Below are positions 55,965 through 64,000 of a stretch of DNA of 64,000 nucleotides, one piece after another. The position numbers were made by a program, and so were the translations under genes. The stretch covers positions 18,215,435 to 18,279,434 of the forward strand of contig CM034389.1 of NCBI GenBank assembly GCA_019925095.2. The letters are read 5' to 3'. Source of the DNA: Dendrolimus kikuchii (Eukaryota; Arthropoda; Insecta; Lepidoptera; Lasiocampidae). Below the pieces are notes generated by a model that was not told the DNA's origin, searched no databases, and was given only the letters and a program-made list of their open reading frames with translations. Every line of letters starts with the position of its first letter. Position 1 is the first letter of the stretch.

Positions 55965-56014
55965 AGTAAGATAGTGTAGAACAACATAAAGTCAAGTCCA
56001 ATAAAAAAAAAAAA

Positions 56015-56469
56015 CCTGCCATTTCCACGACGAGACTGCGTCCAAACAAACTTTCCTTTTCAATGAATGTTGCAAAGTCGTTTCCCTGTGTTATTGTTTT
56101 CGATTACAGAAGTTCAATGGTTAAGGGTTTGGGTATTCCCGGCGCTCTGGCATTTAAGGGATCACTTTTGGTTGTTTGTGATTAGAAACAAAATTAAGAT
56201 TTTTTTATTACGAAAACAGATATACAAAAAAGTGATTTAATAAATTCATATTTTATTTATGTACAAATGAAAATAAGTTTGTTTATAGGAATAGAAATCT
56301 CTTCCAGAGTACGATTAGCAGAAAAGATTGTTAAAGTAACGGTCATAGAGTTGATTTCGTCCTATTGATGTATTTATAAATATAAAATAAATATACCAGA
56401 AGTATATCTTTTATGTGCTTATATAGATATATACCTAATATATTTGACCGACTCTGTACTTGAGTGTAC
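56015..56469. other. Non-coding, nothing recognised
   Basis: AT-rich flank of the LINE. Confidence 0.35.
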
Positions 56470-56690
56470 TAATCCCTGGCCGGTTTGCCTCACTGCAACG
56501 TAGTAGTCCGGGTTCGATATTTGGCATGTAAATTTCGTAAACGAGTCCTCCGTTATTTGCAGACCATATCGGGGTATCTGAGATTGGTCTCAAAGTAGTT
56601 CGTTGTTTATTAGCCCAAACACAAATGTAACTCGCTTAGCGTATGGGGATATGTAATGTTTGTCTATCGATTACATTTTTTTATAATTTT
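56470..56690 (+). repeat. SINE-like repeat (CACTGCAACGTAG type), copy 2
   Basis: GGTTTGCCTCACTGCAACGT, then GTCCGGGTTCGATATTTGGC (B-box-like), GTTATTTGCAGACCATATCG and TGTAACTCGCTTAGCGTATG. Matches 41435-41635 in reverse. Confidence 0.6.
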
Positions 56691-56734
56691 TTTCGTATAA
56701 ATATTTTTTTTTTTTTAAATTAATTTTTTAATTG

Positions 56735-57035
56735 CAGGAGTTCAGCAGACAGGCAGACGGCCTACTTGATGGATAGCGGTCACCATCGCCTATTGACATT
56801 TAAAACACCAAAAGTGCTACAAATGCGCTGCTGCTCTCTTAAGGGAGACTGGAATCTGGTCACTAATGCCGGAACACAACTCAAGGTTGTTCTGGCGACA
56901 TACTTTAGACCAGGGGTGGTAGCCATCCAGGCGGGCAACTGCCCTACCACCTGGCTGTGGGTTGTTTTGTCGCCTCTTACGACAGGCGGCCGCAGGAAAT
57001 TGTATTCTTTCTCCGTTCCTGCACGGGTAAAATTT
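56735..57035 (+). repeat. Exon-shaped repeat, copy c (most complete)
   Basis: T-tract and TTGCAG (56732-56737) at the left, GCACGG|GTAAAA (GT at 57027) at the right, giving a 289-bp exon-like unit. An open frame from the ATG at 56769 runs through it (MDSGHHRLLTFKTPKVLQMR ... LYSFSVPARVK). The middle includes GGCGGGCAACTGCCCTACCACC and GTCGCCTCTTACGACAGGCGGC, which can form hairpins. Confidence 0.75.
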
Positions 57036-57789
57036 TATAATACTAATGTATAAACTAGAAGATTTAAAAAGGATAAAACTATTTTCTATTAGCAACAGTG
57101 TACTAAAGTGCAGGAAAGACGACACAGCGCCGTGACGACGTCCTCTCTTGACACCGTGATGATAACATCGCTTCTCCATCCGTAGTCGATTTTGTTTTGT
57201 GCTGACGCCGTCCTTACTTTGTTGAAAAGTATATTACAGTAATAGGATATTTTTTAATCAAAGGAAAATAGTTTGTTTATTTATTTGACATGATTAATTA
57301 CTTTCGTGCTAACTGTACTTTAATAAATCTTTTTTTTACTAAATGAAGTTTTTGAAGTGAAACTTCTATATAGACGGGGTCGTACGATTTTTCTGTCACG
57401 AAAAAGCGTCACCGCCACGTGTTCTAATACTTACATTTTTAAACTCGTGATATCTTTCGAATGGAATGTCCGAATTGAATAATTCAAAAAGTTATATAAA
57501 AGTATTGAAGCAGTCTTGAATACAAAGTAATTTATTTTAATAAGGATGAATACCAAGATACAAATAAAGAGCCTTTTTAGCGGCGGCATTTTAATTAAAT
57601 GTTTAAAATAAAAAAACACTTATTGTGGCATAACTATAATAGTTAGACACGTGCTGTTGCACACTTTTTGTAAATAATGATGTGTTCTGCAAAGTTGTAC
57701 TACATTATTTTATTCTATCATCAATAGTATTCGCAGCGCACGCGATTTTAGTTATTTTTTTTACATCTTGGGTTACATTATTGGAGTTT
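57036..57789. other. Non-coding, nothing recognised
   Basis: No supported frame or repeat. Confidence 0.35.
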
Positions 57790-57957
57790 TAGTAAGGATC
57801 CCTAATTTTTTTGTAAATATAATATAGCCTATGTTACTCAAGGATAGTGTAGCTTGCCAACAGTGAAAGAATTTTTCAAATCGGTTCAGTAGTTTCGGAG
57901 CCTCTTCAATGCAAACAAAGAAGCTATTCTTTCCTCTTTATAATATTAGTATAGATA
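57790..57957 (+). repeat. RTE-like/SINE-like retroposon 3' part
   Basis: TATGTTACTCAAGGATAGTG, AAATCGGTTCAGTAGTTTCG and the terminal TTTATAATATTAGTATAGAT boxes. Confidence 0.6.
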
Positions 57958-58909
57958 TTCAGATTTTCAAATTGGACAAGTACATTAATAATCTGCCCGT
58001 AACACTTCAAGTTAAAATTTTGTTGCGATTCATTTTGTCACTTGTCAGTTGAAGTTTTTCCATATGTCCGTTGCCATTCGTTTTTCTACTCGTCCGTTGA
58101 AATTTCACTTCTACTATGTGTCCTAGCACACATTTCGATTTTTTTTTTCGGGAGGTAGTCGGTGCCGTTGCGGTCGTGTCTGTTTTTTGGAGCCGCCGTT
58201 TCATTTCAGTAACAAACATGTCATCGTAGCAACGCGATACAAGTTTAGTTTTGAATTAATATTCTTATGAAGAATCTTCAAATACTCCTGATAATAATGT
58301 TGTAGTGTTACAGCTCATTTTCAGAGTTTCTTAGCCATTTTCACATAGATGGTTTGTTTTTAAATAATCGTAATACGCCTATCAGTTTTAAATTATTGGG
58401 TCTGCACGAGATTTGGTAGGATGGTGTCTATGTTTATGAAATATATTTATTATCAGTAGTAGGTACTAAAATATATTTAGTTTATGAAAAATACAAATTA
58501 TCATAACATGGAAAAAATTATTTCCTAACAACTACATGCTTAGCTAGTAGTGATTCATTACTATTCAACCGTACGCGTGTTGGCCTGACCTCTTTCGCTT
58601 GTATTAGCACTATATTATACCTAATCTCCGTCTAGTGTAAACAGGAGAAAATATTTAAATTACAACTCTCATCGGTAACAAGCTAAAAAACTCCTATAAA
58701 CTTAATTGAAAATATGAGCGCGTTTTCTCTGACTTTCTAGAGGTTTTTAGTAAATAAAATACTGTTGATCGCAATACAGGCAGACTTTGCTTGAGCAACA
58801 CGAAGTAGATTCGCTTAGAAATTTGTAATTATTTATACTAAAACATACAAATTTCTTAAATCTCAAATAACACAAATTCTCATTACGCAGTTTTTTGGTT
58901 ATTACATGC
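57958..58909. other. Non-coding; unsupported minus ORF
   Basis: The minus ORF 58007-58219 (70 codons, Lys/Thr-rich) partly reflects a short tandem phrase (TTGTCAGTTGAAGTTTTTCC / CGTCCGTTGAAATTTCACTT). Not called as a gene. Confidence 0.3.
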
Positions 58910-59075
58910 TGACGAGGAAAGAAAAGACCGAGGTGAAACTTCACATCGAGATAACCGATGTGATATACCTAAGCTGCGTTGGATAACCGCGCCGGGCATA
59001 CTATCCGTTCCCCTATTAATTGAAAAGCCCGAGACCAGAAGTGGGATCTATGTAAACTGTTGTTATTTATTTATA
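58910..59075 (-). repeat. SINE/LINE-tail repeat, copy
   Basis: Plus text ACTTCACATCGAGATAACCG and GCCGGGCATACTATCCGTTC, then CCAGAAGTGGGAT. Reverse complement of the 9355-9495 family, including the part seen at 43955-44050. Confidence 0.6.
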
Positions 59076-59297
59076 TCAATTACCTAGAAGTGATTGTAAT
59101 ATGTAAATATTAGAAAATTTTCGAAAACAAAAGTGAAGAAATATGAAGATTTAACAAAATCGCTTTTTGAAAGAAGTCTTGTTAAAAATGATTCTTAACA
59201 CGAACTTCATCATTTTGCAAAAAATGAATTGAAGTTCAATAAACATTTTTCCATACGGCATTTTTGATGTTGTGTTTACTATTATAAACATAATTAC

Positions 59298-59416
59298 CTT
59301 GCGCTGACGTTGAATATAGTCATTGTGATTAACAAGACTATCGATGTGTGAAACTATCCAATTTGCCTTGTATGAGGCTGACTGATCTTTATTATCTACT
59401 TCCATAAAATACGATA
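59298..59416 (-). CDS. Candidate internal coding exon (unidentified)
   Basis: 119 bp with the best splice context in the window: TTTTTGCTTTGTCATATAG before it and CGCAAG|GTAATT after it. The frame reads SYFMEVDNKDQSASYKANWI, VSHIDSLVNHNDYIQRQRK, balanced and protein-like. The enclosing minus ORF (59151-59438) continues past the donor only into AT-driven sequence. The 'A.WIVSH....' pattern faintly recalls GT10 fucosyltransferases, but this is one motif and I do not name the gene. Confidence 0.35.
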
Positions 59417-60021
59417 CTATATGACAAAGCAAAAACACAGTTTTATTATATTATAGCCAGAAATATCGTAATTTGTAAGTTCTACACTATCTATTGCATT
59501 ATAAAAACTAGATGGGTACATTATCTAGTGTGTGCGTAGTTGACACTAGATTGAGTATGAAACACCTAAGCCGAGCCTACCTTAACAGTTAGGTCCAAAT
59601 TGAACCTAGTCTTCGAAAGTGGGTTACAATTTCTTAGAGGGGAAATATTTTTATATAAGTTCAAAGTAACTGAAGGCGGCTTAACTCATTCTTATAAAAA
59701 GAACTTAATATTAATGATGCTGGTTTATTCCCCAGTACGTCGTTAAGTTGACAGCTTTGCATATTTTATGTTTTAAGCAAGTATACAAGCGGAACAATAC
59801 ACAAGCTAGGAGTAAATATAATATCAGACTGGCTGTCTTAAATTCTTTAATACACCTACATTATGACAGATCTTTTATCAATCATTAATTGATGTTTGAT
59901 TCGTAGTGTTATAGACGCTTCATTTTAGTTGAATTGGATATATTTAGTTATGTAAGGTAGAAATAACAGAATAACAGTTTGTTACGTTTACATGACTTAA
60001 CTAAATGAATGTTGCAAGGAA
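59417..60021. other. Non-coding, nothing recognised
   Basis: No supported frame or repeat. Confidence 0.3.
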
Positions 60022-60310
60022 TTATCCGTGTAGGAACGGAGAAAGAATACAGTTCTGCGGCCGGGCGGCCGACAGGCCGCTTACGACAGTAAGAGGCGAC
60101 AAAACAACACACAGCCAGGTGGTAGGGCATTCGTTCGTCTGGATAGCTACTACCCCTGGTTTAGAGCATACCGTCATAACAACCTTGTGTTTCGGTATTA
60201 GCGGCCAGGTTCCAGTCTCCCATTAGAGAACTGCAGCGAATTTGTAGAACATTTGGTGTTGCGAATGTAAATAGGCGATGGTAAACAGTCTGCTGAACTC
60301 ATGCAATGAA
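60022..60310 (-). repeat. Exon-shaped repeat, copy d
   Basis: The minus strand runs from GCATGAGTTCAGCAGAC (CAG of the acceptor mutated to CAT) to CTCCGTTCCTACACGGATAA. Contains an internal variant GGCCGGGCGGCCGACAGGCCGC. Confidence 0.7.
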
Positions 60311-60749
60311 AAAAAATGTATAGTGTATGAATGTATTGTTCGATACTATTTATTTCCTTGTAAAGGTATATATATATGTACACCTACACCTAGCACATAA
60401 GATAATTTTTGTCTCAAAAACCATCTTGAAGGCGGTGAAATAATAGACAAAGATATGTACTCTGCCTATGAGCACTCCACAATAGTTGCTCTAAATATCA
60501 AAATTCACAATTAAGCTTTTGGTAAAAAAACAAAGAAATAACATTTTTTAATGTTATAAATGTTTTAAAATCTAATTATTTTCTTAAGAAATAAATAAAT
60601 GCAGAAGAAGTCTCAAACAACAACTGTTCTATATTATTATAAGCCAAATGTGTAAATGCAAACTCACTACGTTGATTAGAAACTTCGAATGGCCTTGCCA
60701 AAGATCTTTGTCACTATATAATTCTGTTAAACAAACGGTGGGCCAAGTA
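60311..60749. other. Non-coding, nothing recognised
   Basis: AT-rich. Confidence 0.3.
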
Positions 60750-60995
60750 AATGCTTGGAGGTTGGAAGATAAGGTCCCCGGAAATTGCTTTAGAGTAGGA
60801 CCGAGTGGCCATTGCCAGTAGCAGTAGTGATGGATTGCTACCTCGCATGACCCAGTAATTGTTACCTCAGGTCCGTTCGCCGCCCCTTAGTCCAGCGCTC
60901 GCGTGATCACACGGTCGCTCGGCTTTTCTTTAAATCATAATCCGTAGACTTATTGTGACGCCTTTAAGTGAGACTTAGTAAGTGTTTTATTGCTT
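60750..60995. other. GC-richer patch with CpG cluster
   Basis: 60865-60930 holds several CpGs (CCGTTCGCCGCC, GCGCTCGCGTG, CGGTCGCTCGG), followed by GACTTAGTAAGTG, a donor-like sequence near 60975. It could be a promoter or 5' exon, or an unidentified repeat. No frame supports coding. Confidence 0.25.
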
Positions 60996-61489
60996 ACCAT
61001 TGAGTTGAGTGCTGAAATATTAGATTAATTATATTTCATATAATAATAATAATTCTTCAAAAGGGTTTCACGTTCTATTTCTAAAACACTGCAGGCTTAG
61101 GTGTAGCGTAATATTCTCGGATATATTATATTAAATAGCTACTTATCAACAAATAATTGACCGCCAGGTTTAATATGAAAAAAGTATCAAATATATTATT
61201 ACACACCAGTGGCGTAGACTTCATATAACTCCATTCCCCATGTCCTCTACCTTTAAGAAATTAGCGAGCAGCGACCCAAAGGTCAAAGACTTTATTGGCG
61301 GTTATGTTTTTTATTCGTGCATATATTATTACTAACTTACGATATCTCACGCTAGGTGGTTTTTCACACGTACCGGATGAAATAGCAACTCATAACCCGA
61401 TCGGGCACCGGTTTTTGTTTAAAAATATGCGGTAAGATTGTAAAATAAAAACTTTTTTTTAAAAAATACATCGTGAGTAAGACATTATT
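60996..61489. other. Non-coding, nothing recognised
   Basis: No supported frame or repeat. Confidence 0.3.
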
Positions 61490-61690
61490 TTAACAGCGGT
61501 GTAGTCGACACATCATCATACGGTATGTTTTTTCAACGGGCTTAAAACTTTAAACGGATAAAGTTGACAACCCTATTACACGTACATTGATTAATGCCCA
61601 GTTCCTATATATTATTATTCATTCACTTGCCTTACCACTGGCTGAATTTTGGCATTACTGTTCGATACCAGTTCATAACCTCCATAGCAT
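61490..61690 (-). repeat. Repeat sharing a block with 12483-12530
   Basis: ATTCACTTGCCTTACCACTG and GCTGAATTTTGGCATTAC are the reverse complement of the 12.5-kb block. The remainder includes GTTGACAACCCTATTACACG, similar to GTCAACCCTACTGACC at 13025. Confidence 0.45.
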
Positions 61691-62182
61691 AACCAATGAT
61701 TGAATGATTTATGAAATTGATTTATTTATCAAATGTCAAATTTATTCGATACTAAGGAAAATCAACGGTTGGTAAGATATAGGTACAGGCCATAAATTGA
61801 AAACTATCTTTAATCCGCAGTGCGTGAACAACAAAGCACATAGAATAATTTCGTTAACGATGTATAATTATTTATAATAGATACTTGCTTTATAGTTACA
61901 AGTAATTGATGTTGTATAATCCAATTTAATATTTACATAGCCGGTATGTTTGCTATAGAGGAGTAAATACTTCACGCAAGTGAAGAGTAGAGTTTTGCAA
62001 CTGTTATGGCGGGTTTACACGTATTAAGTGTAAATAAATTTTACTTGATGATTTTAAACGACTTAGTAGTTGTAATTAATGATTTTAGTAATTGGTTGAA
62101 TTACGTTGAGTTTAAAATTTAGTTGAATTCATATCTACATACGTCTTAAGATATGTAAACCAGCCATTAGAGAGGATTGAAA
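61691..62182. other. Non-coding, nothing recognised
   Basis: AT-rich. Confidence 0.3.
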
Positions 62183-62275
62183 CTACGTTTTAACGGTTAG
62201 TAAGCCTTAATTTTCTTTAATTTTTCAATTTAGACACTCTGGCCATGTTTTAGGAGCAGTGATCATAGAATGAGT
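62183..62275 (-). repeat. Diverged Penelope-like 3' terminus
   Basis: Begins AACTACGTTTTAACGG, the terminal box of the Penelope copies, and ends in a degraded GCAGTGATCATAGAA corresponding to GCCGTGATCACGGAA. Confidence 0.45.
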
Positions 62276-62449
62276 TACATCTATGGTTAAATATTATTAT
62301 TGGCAACCACCGTCTATTGTGCTGTTGCCATTTTAGTCAGGATAAAATACAGAACTGATTCAATTTTATTTAAAAAGTTAAAGAAGTAAGTTAGAAACTT
62401 AAAGTGGCGCCCCTATTATTTTGCCCTATATTTGGCCAGACTGTTGTCG

Positions 62450-62569
62450 TCAGCTAATAACCGTCCATTGTTGGATGTAGGCCTCCCCGAGTCGGCGCCA
62501 CCCATCACGGTCCTCTGCCTTCCCCGTCCAGCGCCTACCGGCGACCTTGCGCAGGTCGTCAGGCCAGAC
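62450..62569 (-). pseudogene. RTE-type LINE, last 39 codons of the RT protein
   Basis: The minus frame reads VWPDDLRKVAGRRWTGKAED, RDGWRRLGEAYIQQWTVIS, then TGA. Conserved DDL.KVAG..W....DR..W..LGEAY.QQW end of RTE reverse transcriptases, clearly homologous to 17919-18053. 5'-truncated. Confidence 0.8.
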
Positions 62570-62879
62570 TGTACTTACCTACTTATATGAAAATGATGCA
62601 GTATTGAATGCATCCATAGCTCTGCCTAGAGCCGCACTCGGCAACTGTAATCCATGTAATACGATTATTCCACAACAATGCTTTTAACGGATTTAATTTT
62701 ATTGCTGTTTAAACGAATATCGAATGAACGCTTGATGTGTATTCAAAGAGAGAGAACTGTAAATATGTTACTGATTAAATAATGTTATGTGTATTAAGAT
62801 TTTTTTGCTTTATCAATAACATTTTACTGTCCGGGAATAAATAAGAAGGGGGTAGTGATCCATTAGATAAAAACATACG

Positions 62880-63480
62880 TAAAGAAATTCCCATACTATT
62901 GTACATTAATGCAGATTAACTCTGTTTGTTTGTCACATTATCACGACAAGCCGTGTAAACGGATTTTGATGCAATTTGGCAAAGAGAAAGATTGTTTCTT
63001 AAGAAAGGATATAGGCTATCTTTTGTTTCATAAAACAAGCTTAAAGGGGGCAAATATAGGGCACGAAACTTGTATAGATACTTCAACATTCCTTGAAAGA
63101 GGTGTATAAAAACTAGGCTACACCTGCGACTTCATCCACACTTGACTTGAAATTCTCGCGGGATTCCCGAGACACAAAGTACCGCAACTATCATTTTAGT
63201 GAAAACTGTGTCGGAGTACGCTAATTTTTGTGCACCCAAAAACTACAAACCGCTCGTTGGAAGATTCCCGTGGAATTGCCGGCATAAAAATATCACACAT
63301 TGTTACACATTTATTTTTCATGTGGCCATTTTAGATCATTCCCAGAAAAATTACCGCAGGATACCTACGATAAAAAGTAGCGCAAATTTTAAGTCTAGAA
63401 ATTTGCTGTCGACCAGCGAAAAGTACATCAAAATGGGCCCAGTAGCTTTTAAGTGAATCCCAAACAAACAGATAAAGAGA
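62880..63480 (+). repeat. Two adjoining old retroposon fragments
   Basis: 62880-63110 carries a common '...TTTGTCACATTATCACGACAAGCC, AACGGATTTTGATGCAATTTGG' block. 63115-63480 is the family of 1727-1850, with subrepeats around GCGGGATTCCCG, TGGAAGATTCCCG and ATCATTCCCAG, ending near GGGCCCAGTAGCTTTTAAGTG and an AACAAACAGATAAAGAGAC tail. ORFs 62909-63109 and 63199-63456 belong to the repeats. Confidence 0.5.
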
Positions 63481-64000
63481 CAAGAAATCTAAAAAAACAC
63501 ATGTTCCCTATCGTTTCTAGTCTATTCCAGTTGTTTTTTTAATAGCTTCAATGTACAGACACGACTTGTTTAGAATTTTATAATATTATAGATTATACTT
63601 AGATTTTTGATCAGAAATATGTGTTTCACCGATATAATTTCATTTTAACCGACTTAAAAAAGGATGAGGTTCTCAATCCATTTATATATTGTTTTTTTTT
63701 GTATGTTCGATACTGGATTTCTCCATCAATTGTGAACCAATTTTCAAAATATTATTTTAATCGAAAGGTTATACTCACGAATTGGTCCCATTGTCACCAT
63801 GCCAGGATCTGATTTCTGGATCGCAATGAAATTGAGAGCAATCCTTGTTGCAGAGCATATACAACGAAAAGAGAGATATCAAATTTGTATACGCGTGCCA
63901 GTTGTACATTTTCCACAATGTATAATATATTATTTATAAAGCTACAAAACAAACCCGACTTCACTTTGAAAACAAAAAATAATAAAAATGATTGGTGTTA
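63481..64000. other. Non-coding, nothing firm
   Basis: The plus ORF 63621-63812 has no recognisable feature; the remainder is AT-rich. Confidence 0.3.

Larger units (their letters stand above)
51053..56014 (+). mobile_element. Jockey-type LINE with both ORFs open
   Basis: About 4.96 kb: short 5' UTR with a duplicated 12-mer CAGTGAAAAGTG (51061-51084), ORF1 (51133-52941), ORF2 (52979-55894), a short 3' UTR containing the pseudoknot module, and poly(A) of 12 (56003-56014) preceded by an AATAAA-like ATAAAA. The exact 5' end is uncertain and no target-site duplication was found on inspection. G+C is far above the flanks. Confidence 0.9.

Noticed and set aside
1..64000. CRISPR array, bacterial operons or phage genes
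   Set aside because: No regularly spaced repeats, no ribosome-binding-site-led gene clusters; the composition and elements are those of an insect nuclear genome.

Overview
The window is AT-rich, intron- or intergenic-like DNA from an insect, most likely a moth or butterfly. That inference rests on repeat families I associate with Lepidoptera: LINE 3'-coding fragments carrying a '[22 protein letters not shown]' block, a Penelope-like element with a GIY-YIG domain, tRNA-derived SINEs, and RTE-like 3' fragments. No complete host gene can be recognised. Nearly everything that can be identified is transposable-element sequence at different stages of decay.

Layout. 1-0.35 kb: LTR-like repeat, with a second copy at 23.7-24.3 kb and a rearranged copy at 48.8-49.2 kb. 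0.35-9.3 kb: old repeat scraps, three hairpins near 7.1 kb and a possible exon at 7.7 kb. 9.5-10.9 kb: truncated Penelope-like element (minus strand), itself hit by a 77-bp retroposon with a perfect 14-bp target duplication, and abutting a tRNA-like SINE. 11-18 kb: GC-richer segments, a fold-back MITE, a 38-bp perfect palindrome, a candidate membrane-protein exon and an RTE tail. 18.5-23.7 kb: a Ty3/Gypsy element lacking its 5' LTR, sandwiched between two near-identical ~535-bp direct repeats that carry part of an older LINE. 24.9-26.75 kb: second Penelope-like element, with two lesions. 29-32 kb: decayed LINE tails. 37.1-38.6 kb: wrecked LINE with a C-terminal restriction-like endonuclease. 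41-50 kb: SINEs, a compound microsatellite, an inverted pair of Penelope termini, a degraded unidentified coding stretch and MITEs. 51.05-56.0 kb: a Jockey-type LINE with both ORFs open, the best preserved element here. 56-64 kb: more SINE-like and RTE-like fragments and one candidate host exon at 59.3 kb.

The most interesting observation is a ~60-nt 3'-UTR module shared by two unrelated retroelements, the Jockey LINE and the Penelope-like element. In both it can fold as an H-type RNA pseudoknot, and the stems stay paired despite sequence differences. The second theme is a ~290-bp repeat present five times, bounded by splice-acceptor-like and donor-like sequences and containing an open frame. 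The third is a handful of short coding-like stretches with plausible splice sites, all on the minus strand, which may be exons of one or more host genes with TE-filled introns.
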